Below are positions 34,440-42,514 of a stretch of 64,000 nucleotides of DNA, in pieces. The stretch comes from Candidatus Roseilinea sp. (GTDB lineage Bacteria; Chloroflexota; Anaerolineae; J036; Brachytrichaceae). The notes beneath the pieces were generated by a model, which saw only the letters and a program-made list of their open reading frames with translations, was not told the origin of the DNA and did not search any database. Each line of letters opens with the position of its first letter. Position 1 is the first letter of the stretch. A program made the translations under genes and the position numbers. The DNA lies in the NCBI GenBank assembly GCA_025998955.1, contig AP024676.1, positions 4,586,001 through 4,650,000 on the forward strand, read 5' to 3'.

Positions 34440-36257
34440 ATGGCCTCGGTCGAACTCCATCCGATTCGTCCACTCACACGGATCATCTGCGGTTTTACGC
34501 TTGCCCTGGCTGCTTGCTCGCCCGAACCGGCCCCGCCGGAAGTCCCCGTCGCGACGCCGCAGATCGAATTGACGATTTTCGCCCCGACAGAGACACCGCT
34601 TCCTACGGCGACGCCACAGCCGACGGCTACACCGGTTCCACCTCAACCCGTTCGTCTCCCACTCTCCGACGCGATTGACACGCTGCACCCGTTCTACGCG
34701 ACGTCGCCGGGCGCGCGTGACGTGTTGGGCGCGCTATTCGTCGGCTGTGTGGGCCAGGACGAGCAGGGTGCGCCGGTCGCGCTGGGGTGCGAGCGGGTCC
34801 CCACTGCGGAGAACGGCGACGCGGTCTTCGTCGGTGAAGGACCGGATCGCCATCTGCAGGTGACCTTTCGGATTCGGCCAGACTGGCGCTGGACCGACGG
34901 TGTGCCGGTCAGCGCGCAGAACGCTCTCTTCGCCTGGCAATTGACCATGTCACCGGAGTCCGGCCTGCGCGATCCACTGGCTCAGCGGGTGTTCTCGATG
35001 ACTGCGCTCGACGACCGAACGGTGGTCGTGAGGTTCATGAGCGCAGCACAGGCGCGCGCCGCAGCAGAAGGCGCGCTGCGCGGCGAGGTGCCGTTCGAGT
35101 ATTTCTCGCGGCTGGGCGACTACGCCGCCTATGCACGGCGCGAACGACCGCTGGCGCCGGTGAACTACTGGGCCGTGCTGCGCTGGCTGCCTACCCATCT
35201 GCTGCGCGATGTGCCTCCGATGGAACAACGCAGCAGCGCGTTCGCTGCGCGGCCGATCGGCGATGGCGCGTATGAGATCGCTGAAGTCGACGAAGACCGA
35301 ATCCTGCTCCGTCCTTCGGCGCGTTCGTTCCCGCTGGGCGCGCCAGGCGTCGCCGGCATCGAGTTCGTCGCGGGTGATCCGGCGGCGCTCGTTCAAGGCG
35401 ACGCGCCGTTCATCTCGTTCAATTCGCCAGTTGGGCGTGCATCCTCAAGCGACGTGACTGCGATTGCCTTCCCTGCCGGTCTGGAGCAACTGGTGCTCAA
35501 CGTGGATCGCTTCCCGTTCGACGACGTGCGCGTGCGCCAGGCAGTGGCGCATGCGATTGACCGTTCGGCGCTGACCGGCAGTTTGGATTCGGTCGCGCCC
35601 GTTCGTTCGGTGCTGCCATACGACCCGGCGCGCGCGCGGGCGCTGTTGGCCGAGGCGGGCTGGGCGTGCGACGCTTGGCCGTGCCGCAAAGCATTTACCG
35701 ATGCGAACGGAGCTACCGTTACCCGTACGCTCGAATTCAAGCTGACCACGACCGAGCGTGAGCCGCGCAACACCATCGCGCAGCTCATTCAAAAGCAACT
35801 GGCGGCGGTCGGCTTCGGGGTGAACATCGAGATCGTGTTCGGGTTGGGCCGGGCAAGCAAGATGTTCGCCCCCTACGAGCAAGGCGGTATTCTGCTCACG
35901 CGCAACTTCGACGCTGCGCTGTATCAGACCGTCGCGCCGACGGCGCTTGGCGGACAATTCGGCTGCGCCGGCATCCCAACCCGCGAGTCGCACGATTTCT
36001 CGAAGGGCAATGCCAGCGGCTTCTGCGACGAGGCTGTGGAGCAGTTGATCGCCGAAGCGGAAGACGGCGAGCGCGTAGTTTCGCCGCGCGCACGAGCGGA
36101 GGCATTGGCGCGGGCGGAGGCGGCGATTCAGCAGGCTGCGCCGTTCGTCCCGCTCTACATACCCAAGCGCGAGGTTTGGCTGCGTCGGGTGGCCGGCGTG
36201 CGGCCATCGCTGTATGCGCCGATCACCTGGAACGCCTGGGAGTGGCGTGCGCGCTGA
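34440..36257 (+). CDS. ABC-transporter peptide-binding lipoprotein (family 5)
   Basis: The signal peptide ends in a lipobox LALAAC, followed by a Thr/Pro-rich linker (TPLPTATPQPTATPVPP) typical of Chloroflexota lipoproteins. The remaining 530 residues follow the DppA/OppA-like binding protein fold: ISDAIDTLHPF-like start, FRIRPDWRWTDGVPVSAQNALFAWQL, VRVRQAVAHAIDRSALTGSL and QKQLAAVGFGVNIEIVFG. Two Cys pairs (GCVGQ/GCER and WACDAWPC) are extra. Family members bind oligopeptides, nickel or sugars. No permease genes are next to it. A second such protein begins at the right edge of the window. Confidence 0.88.
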   Translation: MASVELHPIRPLTRIICGFTLALAACSPEPAPPEVPVATPQIELTIFAPTETPLPTATPQPTATPVPPQPVRLPLSDAIDTLHPFYATSPGARDVLGALFVGCVGQDEQGAPVALGCERVPTAENGDAVFVGEGPDRHLQVTFRIRPDWRWTDGVPVSAQNALFAWQLTMSPESGLRDPLAQRVFSMTALDDRTVVVRFMSAAQARAAAEGALRGEVPFEYFSRLGDYAAYARRERPLAPVNYWAVLRWLPTHLLRDVPPMEQRSSAFAARPIGDGAYEIAEVDEDRILLRPSARSFPLGAPGVAGIEFVAGDPAALVQGDAPFISFNSPVGRASSSDVTAIAFPAGLEQLVLNVDRFPFDDVRVRQAVAHAIDRSALTGSLDSVAPVRSVLPYDPARARALLAEAGWACDAWPCRKAFTDANGATVTRTLEFKLTTTEREPRNTIAQLIQKQLAAVGFGVNIEIVFGLGRASKMFAPYEQGGILLTRNFDAALYQTVAPTALGGQFGCAGIPTRESHDFSKGNASGFCDEAVEQLIAEAEDGERVVSPRARAEALARAEAAIQQAAPFVPLYIPKREVWLRRVAGVRPSLYAPITWNAWEWRAR

Positions 36258-36348
36258 TCGGGCTGATCGGCACCTGTGACTGTGGAGGAGCGGAGGCGCG
36301 CTACCCGATCAACCGGCGCCCTTCGTGCCGGTGCACCTTCGTGGTGGT

Positions 36349-37146
36349 TCATGCATCCAACAGGTTCGTTTGCCGCCGGTCGAGCTTCACTTCTTCCAGA
36401 GCTTCGAGTTGATCTTTGAGCATGCGCGACTGCTCGTCCACCTCGGCGGACAGATGGCTGTAGTCGGCTGCCCGATCGGTAGATTGCATCGCCAGCACCT
36501 GAGAGTAGATTGCACCGAGCGCGGCAACGGTGTTCTCCAGTTGCACTTCGGCTTGACGAGTAAGGCTCTGCAGCTTTTGCAGCGATTGCATCTGGTCGGC
36601 GCGTGCGGCCAGCGTGCGTTCGATGCTGGCGCGGACGTTCGGATCGGTCTCGGTTGCCAGTTGCGCGGTCAGCTTCTTGATGGCCTGCGGCACGCTCGCC
36701 AGGTCGTTCTGGATGACCTCGTTGTGCTTGAATTCCTCGATGCGGCGCGCCATTGCTTCGACTTCTTTCACCCAGACGGCGACCTGATCGGCCAACTCGC
36801 GTAGCTTGTCTTTGCGCATCGGGTCGCCGGTCGCGTTCACCAGTGCGTCTAGCTGCCGCTTGTAGGCCTGCGCCTGCGCCAGGCGTGCCGAGGTCTCCGA
36901 GCCGCGCGCGACGAACATCGTCTCTTGGCTTCGCGACGCGCGCTTTGCAGCGTTATCGGTGCCCTCATCAGCCAGGAAGATCTTGGATGCAGTGACCAAC
37001 ACCGAGATCATCATCGCGCCGATCGGGAAGATCGCCCACGGAAATTCCGGGCTGGTGACGAGGTTGATCATGGCCAAGAAGAGCATCACTGCAAACAGCG
37101 GCGTTGTCTCTCGCAGAAAGCGCCTGAGTTTGGCGGATGTATCCAT
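36349..37146 (-). CDS. Two-helix membrane protein with coiled-coil domain
   Basis: I start at the ATG at 37146 because the residues upstream are a shadow of the plus-strand gene. The 265-residue protein opens with KLRRFLRETTPLFAVMLFLAMINLV and a second helix FPWAIFPIGAMMISVLV, matching 2TM-domain proteins. The rest is a charged, alternating helix (LRELADQVAVWVKEVEAMARRIEEFK, then VRASIERTLAARADQMQSLQKLQSL) that probably makes a coiled coil in the cytoplasm. The function is unknown. It is divergent from the 913-residue gene that starts 67 bases away. Confidence 0.7.
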   Translation of the reverse strand: MDTSAKLRRFLRETTPLFAVMLFLAMINLVTSPEFPWAIFPIGAMMISVLVTASKIFLADEGTDNAAKRASRSQETMFVARGSETSARLAQAQAYKRQLDALVNATGDPMRKDKLRELADQVAVWVKEVEAMARRIEEFKHNEVIQNDLASVPQAIKKLTAQLATETDPNVRASIERTLAARADQMQSLQKLQSLTRQAEVQLENTVAALGAIYSQVLAMQSTDRAADYSHLSAEVDEQSRMLKDQLEALEEVKLDRRQTNLLDA

Positions 37147-37213
37147 GTCGCCTGCATTGTAGTAGCCTGTCCGGACGGTAGGCGACGGTCGGCAGCCTAT
37201 AATTCTCGAGGTC

Positions 37214-39955
37214 ATGGGCGAGGGGCGTGCCGTCGTGCGTGCAATCTGGCGCATCGCGTTGTGCGCGTGCTTCGTCGTCGCCGTTTCGGGCGTCGCCGCG
37301 CCGGTGGCGCTCTTCGCTATGTCCAATCCGCCGGCCTCGGCGCGCCGGCAACCGCGCCAGGTGCAGCCGCAGCGCGTCATCCTCAGCGGCGTGCCGGATG
37401 ACATCGTCCCGCGCGCCGGCAACATCTGGCAGTGCGCATGTGACAACGACGGTTGCTGGCCCGGCTGCTTCACCGTCGCCGCGGCCACCCTGCTCAAGTA
37501 TTGGGCCGAGCGCGGCTATCCGGCGCTGTGGGACGGCAACGAGAATGCCACATTCCAGCGCCTGCGCGACCTTTTTCCCAACCTGTTCTGCTACAACAAC
37601 GTGGACGACGACGGCAAGATCAGCGACAGCGGCTACGACGCGGCCGACGTCGCCAAAGGGTTCGACTGGTTCGTGCGCGAGCGCGGCTATCGGTTCAGCG
37701 TCAGAGCGGTCTACGCGCCGGAGTTCGAGCAGATCGTCGCGCAAATTGACGCCGGCCGGCCGGTCATCGGCGCGTTCGGCACATCGCCCTGGGGCAGCCA
37801 CGCCGGCACCATCATCGGCTACGACACGACCAACGGCCGGCGAGTGATGATCGTGCGCCCCAACCTGCTCAACAAACCGGACACCGAACTGGAATGGGGT
37901 GTGGGCTATGGCGAATTCGCCATCGTCACCGTCGTCCCGCAAGGCGCGACCGAGGCGCTGGAAGTCGGTGGCGGCCCGTCGCTCAGCGTCGAGGTCATCG
38001 TGAACGATGCCGATCCCGGCTTCACCGCCCAGGGCGAGTGGACTGCTTATCCGGTTGGCTTCGCGAGCGAATCGCGTTTTGCAGTCACCACCGACCCGTC
38101 CAACCTCGGTCCTGGTGACGATACCGCCATCGCCCGCTGGACGCCGAATCTGCCCTTCGATGGCATCTGGGAAGTTTCGGCCTGGATTCCTCGCGAAGAC
38201 ACCGATGACAGCGCAGTGCCGGTGGCGACCTATCGCATCGTGCACGCCGAGGGCATGAGCCTGGTGCGCCGCTCGCAGAACAAAGCGCGACCCGGCTGGA
38301 TGCCCTTGGGCGCGTATCCCTTCGTGCGCGGCGATGCCGGCTATGTCTTGCTAGGCAATCACACCGGCGATGATCCACTGCGCAAGGTGTGGGCCGATGC
38401 GCTGAAATTCGTGTGGCGCGCACCGCTGATCGTCCGCTCCGAGGAAGTCGGGCCGGAAGCGCTCGTCATCAACGGTCGGCGCCGCACCATCCCCGATGTG
38501 CAGACGTTCGAGGCCCTGCGGCTGAACCCCGCGCACGTACACAAGACCTCGCCGATTGCGCTGGCGCAATACGGCCCGAATGAGATCCTCCCCTCGGTGA
38601 TGAGTGCGTGGGTTGGCCAATATTTCAACAACACGCTGCTCTCTCCGCCGGCCTCGATGGTCAAGGCCGATTCGACGTTGAACTTTCGCTGGAACGGCGC
38701 TGCGCCGGCGGCCAACATGGGGGCGCGCGATTTCTCGGTGCGCTGGACACGCTACCTCGCGCTCAGCGAGGGCGTCTATCCCTTCCGCATCGAGGCAGTG
38801 GGGGGCGTGCGGTTGTGGGTGGACGGCAAGCTGGAGATTGACGCCTGGAACGCGGATTCCGATGTGTATATCGCTCACAACAAGGATGTGCAGGTGACCT
38901 CCGGCCTGCACCGTGTGGACATCGAGTACGTCAATCGCGGCGGCAACGCGCAGATCCGCCTGGGCAACTTGCCGCCCAATACCCCTATCGTGCTGGAAGA
39001 GCCGGTGCGTTGGAGCACATCGCCCATGGCGACCATGCGCTGGACCGATGCCGGCGACGCCGACGACATCGCGGGAGAGAAGCTGCGCCGCTTCTTCGTG
39101 ACCGTGTGGCGCGAAAGCGACGGCTGGCGCACGACCAGCGGCTGGATCCCGGAGACGCAGTGGACGGTGACGCTGCCGGCGGACGGACGCTACCTGTGGA
39201 GTGTGTTGGCGAGTGACGGCACGGCCAACAGCGATGCCACGCCACCGCGCGAAATCCTGGTAGATCGCACGCCACCGTGGGCGCAAATGCTCGATGCGAC
39301 GACGGCGGTCAGCCTGAGCGCGATGCTCAGCGCCACGGCCAGTTCGCCAGTGGACGCCTATCGGTTGGTCACCGACACGAACGGTAACCTGGTCGTCGAG
39401 AGCGTCGAGCTGGCTATTGGCGCGCCCGGGCCGCAAGCGCAGCCGGCGGCTCAGCCGACAGCGGGCATCGCGCGTGAGGCACTGGGTAACCTGCCGGTGG
39501 TATATCTGCGCTGGACCGGCAAAGACATGCCGCGTGATTCGGATGAGGGCTTGACCTACGACGTGCAGGCGCGTGAGATCGTGCGGGCGCGCACCAGCTA
39601 CACGGTCACGGTGGAGGAGGTCGCCGTGCCACGCATCGGCTATGAGCTGATCCTATCGGGCACGGAAGAGATTACGGCGCCGGTGGTGCTGACGGAGGTC
39701 GTCGTCATGACCACCGTCGCGCCGCTGACCGAGTTTCAGCCGGTCGCCGATAGCCCGTGGATCACGATTGCGACCGGGCTGCGTGAGACGCACACCATCT
39801 TCATCGGCAATCCGGGCAGCACCTACGAATTCCGCGTCCGCGCGGTGGACGCCGCCGGCAACGCCCAGGGGTGGTACGACGGCTACTCCGTCCAGGCCAT
39901 GATTGATCCGCGCACCGTGTTGTATCGTGAGCACTTGCCGATCGTGCTGCGCTAG
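37214..39955 (+). CDS. Secreted multidomain protein: C39-type domain, golvesin-like, PA14
   Basis: A signal-anchor at the N-terminus (IALCACFVVAVSGVAAPVALFAM) precedes a papain-like C39-type domain at about 60-245, with CGCxxT-like CWPGCFTVAAATLLKYWAERG (the cysteine) and GSHAGTIIGYD (the histidine). A golvesin-like domain near 265-400 (NDADPGFTAQGEWTAYPVGF), a PA14 domain near 460-590 (WVGQYFNNTLLSPPAS, RWTRYLALSEGVYPFRIEA, GGVRLWVDGK) and fibronectin-like strands follow. The protein is probably exposed on the cell surface and binds carbohydrate through PA14. Protease activity is inferred only from the two motifs. Confidence 0.75.
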   Translation: MGEGRAVVRAIWRIALCACFVVAVSGVAAPVALFAMSNPPASARRQPRQVQPQRVILSGVPDDIVPRAGNIWQCACDNDGCWPGCFTVAAATLLKYWAERGYPALWDGNENATFQRLRDLFPNLFCYNNVDDDGKISDSGYDAADVAKGFDWFVRERGYRFSVRAVYAPEFEQIVAQIDAGRPVIGAFGTSPWGSHAGTIIGYDTTNGRRVMIVRPNLLNKPDTELEWGVGYGEFAIVTVVPQGATEALEVGGGPSLSVEVIVNDADPGFTAQGEWTAYPVGFASESRFAVTTDPSNLGPGDDTAIARWTPNLPFDGIWEVSAWIPREDTDDSAVPVATYRIVHAEGMSLVRRSQNKARPGWMPLGAYPFVRGDAGYVLLGNHTGDDPLRKVWADALKFVWRAPLIVRSEEVGPEALVINGRRRTIPDVQTFEALRLNPAHVHKTSPIALAQYGPNEILPSVMSAWVGQYFNNTLLSPPASMVKADSTLNFRWNGAAPAANMGARDFSVRWTRYLALSEGVYPFRIEAVGGVRLWVDGKLEIDAWNADSDVYIAHNKDVQVTSGLHRVDIEYVNRGGNAQIRLGNLPPNTPIVLEEPVRWSTSPMATMRWTDAGDADDIAGEKLRRFFVTVWRESDGWRTTSGWIPETQWTVTLPADGRYLWSVLASDGTANSDATPPREILVDRTPPWAQMLDATTAVSLSAMLSATASSPVDAYRLVTDTNGNLVVESVELAIGAPGPQAQPAAQPTAGIAREALGNLPVVYLRWTGKDMPRDSDEGLTYDVQAREIVRARTSYTVTVEEVAVPRIGYELILSGTEEITAPVVLTEVVVMTTVAPLTEFQPVADSPWITIATGLRETHTIFIGNPGSTYEFRVRAVDAAGNAQGWYDGYSVQAMIDPRTVLYREHLPIVLR

Positions 39956-40028
39956 TCACTAGGCGCCGATTCAGCGCGACTTTCCTCGACCTCGCCCGTA
40001 TGGATGGGCGAACGAATCGTTTGAACAC

Positions 40029-40412
40029 ATGAATGAGCCTATCTTCGACCCACCCGGCGCGAGCCCGGTTCAGCCACAACAGGCGAACTTGCCGTCGTTA
40101 CAGAATCCGCCGTCGCCTCGGCTGCCGCCACCCGGCGCGCCCTATCCAGACGCGCTGATGCCACAAACGAATCCCTGGGCGATCGTCAGCCTGGCTTCCA
40201 GTATCCTGGCTTGGTGCGGGCTGTTCGGCATCGGCGGCTTGATCGGCGTCATCACGGGCGTGATCGCGCGCAACGAAATCCTGACCAGCCACGGCACGCA
40301 GTCCGGCGAGGACTTGGCCATCGTAGGCATCATCCTCGGCGCATTGAACGTGGTCATTACCTGTTTGTTCGCCTTGTGCGTCTCTTCCCTGCTCAGCTTT
40401 CTATTCGTCTGA
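40029..40412 (+). CDS. DUF4190 membrane protein
   Basis: The first 50 residues are rich in Pro and Gln and are probably outside the fold. The rest is a two-helix DUF4190 unit: NPWAIVSLASSILAWCGLFGIGGLIGVITG and DLAIVGIILGALNVVITCLFALCV, with the conserved NE in IARNEILTSHGTQSGE between them. The family is of unknown function and common in Actinobacteria and Chloroflexota. It is 127 residues, and the ATG at 40029 follows a stretch without a clear ribosome site. The gap behind it (40413-40698) holds the MITE-like element and no gene. Confidence 0.8.
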   Translation: MNEPIFDPPGASPVQPQQANLPSLQNPPSPRLPPPGAPYPDALMPQTNPWAIVSLASSILAWCGLFGIGGLIGVITGVIARNEILTSHGTQSGEDLAIVGIILGALNVVITCLFALCVSSLLSFLFV

Positions 40413-40483
40413 GTGCAGCCTCCGGTCAGGCATGAATCTGCGCTTGCCCATGTTGGGCGTGAGCACGAGCCGCACCCTTTGCG

Positions 40484-40657
40484 GGGTGCATTTCAAAATG
40501 GGGGAGCACGGACCGGCCCGCAGCGATATTCGCTTCAGTCCGCTGGGATAAATCCCAACGCTGAGCATACGGGCAAGCCGCGCATCCCGCCCCTTTCCGC
40601 CCAGGCGTTTACGCTGGTGGTGGGTCTGCTACATCTGCCCCCGATGGCGAATGCACC
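40484..40657. repeat. MITE-like element (degenerate) containing dispersed repeat copy 2
   Basis: The left end GGGTGCATTTCAAAATGGGG and the right end, read inward, GGTGCATTCGCCATCGGGGG are similar to the ISKra4-type termini at 27165 and 28735. The first 13 bases are identical to the right end of that element. No direct duplication is visible. Inside (about 40520-40630) is the second copy of the repeat at 10431-10560. Confidence 0.65.
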
Positions 40658-40698
40658 TGCAGACGTGAAGCCTGCGGCCACCTCGTTACAATGGGGTT

Positions 40699-41535
40699 GT
40701 GTGTAGATGGATAGCGAAGGCGCGGTCGGCGCTGCGGGGCGCGGGGCTATATGTGGTGCTCATCGTCGCTGCGGTCGCGTTGTTCTATCTGGCGATCAAT
40801 CTGGCAGATGCCGGGCTGCTCACGCTCCTCGCTGCCGCCGTCGTCTTCGTGGGTTTGGTCATCCTTTTCGTCGCAGCACAGGCGCGGCCTCAGCCGGCGC
40901 AGCCCAGCGTCGCAACCACGCTTCTCACCCCCTCAGTAGTCGTAAGCGAAGTGCGCGCAGCCGCGCTCGTCACCTACAGCCAGATCGGCGCAGTCACGGT
41001 CAAAAAGGAACGCGACCGGACGTCGCCCGACTCGCCTATCAAGCCGCTGCGCGATAAGCTGCTGGGCGAAGAACTGGTGATGGACGTCGGAGTGCGCGTG
41101 GTGGCCGGCGTCAACCTCAAACATCTGCGCGACGAAGACGTGCGGGTGTCCGGCAATACTGTGGAGATTACTCTGCCGCCCACCAAAGTGCTGATGGTGT
41201 ATGTAGATGAGTCGCTTACGCGCGTGGTGTCGCACAAAGCCGGCTGGTTCACGGGGCGCGACATTACGCTGATGGACGCGGCCCGGCGCGACGCCATGGA
41301 AGCGCTGGTCAACGCCGCGATCGAGAAAGACCTACTCGAGAAGGCCGGTGCGCAGGCGGCAGCAGCAGTCGCCGGGCTGGCGCGCGGCCTGGGATTCGAG
41401 CAGGTGACCGTTCATCCCACGCTGCCCCCAATGGGCGCGCACTTCGAGGAACTGCAAGACCCGGCGATGATCGCGCGCATCAAGGCCGAGCCGGCGCCGC
41501 TGCTGCCACGCGAGGATCAGGCCGGCGATGCGTAG
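40699..41535 (+). CDS. DUF4230 membrane protein
   Basis: This is a 278-residue protein with GTG start at 40699, then two N-terminal hydrophobic helices (LYVVLIVAAVALFYLAINLADAG and LLTLLAAAVVFVGLVILFVAA). The soluble part fits DUF4230: VVVSEVRAAALVTYSQIGAVTVKKE, then VMDVGVRVVAGVNLKHLRDEDVRVSGNTVEITLPPTKVL, and DAARRDAMEALVNAAIEKDLLEKAGAQAAAAVAGLARGLGF. The family is of unknown function and often lies next to cell-envelope genes. The start codon is uncertain because no strong ribosome site is seen. The convergent glycosyltransferase stop lies seven bases away. Confidence 0.75.
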   Translation: MCRWIAKARSALRGAGLYVVLIVAAVALFYLAINLADAGLLTLLAAAVVFVGLVILFVAAQARPQPAQPSVATTLLTPSVVVSEVRAAALVTYSQIGAVTVKKERDRTSPDSPIKPLRDKLLGEELVMDVGVRVVAGVNLKHLRDEDVRVSGNTVEITLPPTKVLMVYVDESLTRVVSHKAGWFTGRDITLMDAARRDAMEALVNAAIEKDLLEKAGAQAAAAVAGLARGLGFEQVTVHPTLPPMGAHFEELQDPAMIARIKAEPAPLLPREDQAGDA

Positions 41536-41541
41536 TCGCGC

Positions 41542-42333
41542 TCAGTCCATCACGCCGAAGCGCCGGCGCGCCAGCAGCCGGAAGGTCTGGACAATCGTCT
41601 TCTTCACCGGCATCTTGGTTGCGCCCGGCTTGCGGTCGTAGCGCAGGATCATCGGCACTTCGTTCACCGTCGCGCCGGCCAGGTGCATCTTGATCAGGAT
41701 GTCCACCATGCAGGCAAACCCCCGCTCGACGAACAGCGAGTCGCCAAAACGGTTGAGTGCTGCGCGCAGCGCGCCGGCACGATACGCGCGATAGCCACAC
41801 GAGTAGTCGCGCGCGCCGGGGATCGGATACACGATGCGGAACAGCCAGCTCAAGCCGGTGCTGAGCAATTGGCGATAGCGCGGGATGCCGAGCATGCGCG
41901 ACCCGTGCTGATAGCGCGAGGCGATCACCAGGTCGTTGCCTTCCTCGATCATCATGACCATGCGCGGGATCAGGCCGGGAAGATGGGTGTCGTCGGAGTC
42001 CATCGTGATGATCACGTCGTCGTCGCTCGTGGATCGCTCCAGCGCACCCTTCAGGCCGGTCTTGATCGCCTCGCCCAGCCCGCGGTTCACCTTATGCGTG
42101 AGGATGTCGAGGTGCAGCCGATGTGTGTCTGCCGCTGCGCGCGCCAGGCCAGGCGTGCCGTCGGTGCTGCCGTCATTGGCGAGGATGACGCGCAAGCCGC
42201 CGCCGAAGTGAGCGTCGGATACAGCAGCGATGCGGGCGAGCAACCGCGGGAGCGCTTCGGCCTCGTTGTAAGCAGGCAGGACGATGAAGATCACGAAGTT
42301 TGGCGGCGGAGCAACGGCGAACTGCCGGCTCAC
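41542..42333 (-). CDS. Family 2 glycosyltransferase (dolichol-P-mannose synthase type)
   Basis: The 263-residue GT-A fold protein has IVLPAYNEAEALPRLL, the ANDGSTDGT loop, HKVNRGLGEAIKTGLKGAL, the metal motif TMDSDDTHLPGLI (family DxD), and the later RYQHGSRMLGIPRYRQLLSTG and DYSCGYRAYRA. These fit enzymes that move mannose or glucose to a polyprenyl phosphate. There is no C-terminal membrane helix. It is divergent from the GT39 gene next to it, and the two might work as a pair in which this enzyme makes the lipid-linked sugar for that one, an inference from family roles. Confidence 0.92.
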   Translation of the reverse strand: MSRQFAVAPPPNFVIFIVLPAYNEAEALPRLLARIAAVSDAHFGGGLRVILANDGSTDGTPGLARAAADTHRLHLDILTHKVNRGLGEAIKTGLKGALERSTSDDDVIITMDSDDTHLPGLIPRMVMMIEEGNDLVIASRYQHGSRMLGIPRYRQLLSTGLSWLFRIVYPIPGARDYSCGYRAYRAGALRAALNRFGDSLFVERGFACMVDILIKMHLAGATVNEVPMILRYDRKPGATKMPVKKTIVQTFRLLARRRFGVMD

Positions 42334-42358
42334 CGCTGGCGAATTCTATCATCGCAAA

Positions 42359-42485
42359 GGGTGCATTTGCCGATGGGGACAGACGTATTCGCTCGGGCGC
42401 GCTCTGTCCCATTCGCGGCATAGATAGGCGCGGAACGGAGTCCGCGCCCTAGCGTGCAGATTTCGCCCCTAGGCACGAATGCACC
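42359..42485. repeat. MITE-like element with 10-bp target duplication
   Basis: The 127-base element has ends GGGTGCATTTGCCGATGGGG and, read inward from the right, GGTGCATTCGTGCC. The exact duplication TCATCGCAAA is at 42349-42358 and 42486-42495. Inside are two hairpins (GGGACAGA at 42376 with TCTGTCCC at 42403, GGCGCGGA at 42427 with TCCGCGCC at 42441). The ends match those of the ISKra4-type element. Confidence 0.85.
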
Positions 42486-42514
42486 TCATCGCAAATGCTA
42501 TCATCGCGCGCGTG

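Noticed and set aside
36968-38245. Minus-strand open frame of 425 codons opposite the C39/PA14 protein
   Set aside because: No motif and opposite to a conserved secreted protein.
42479-42514. Upstream ATG of the GT39 gene
   Set aside because: It lies in the MITE terminus, so it was brought by the insertion. The start at 42515 is more likely ancestral.
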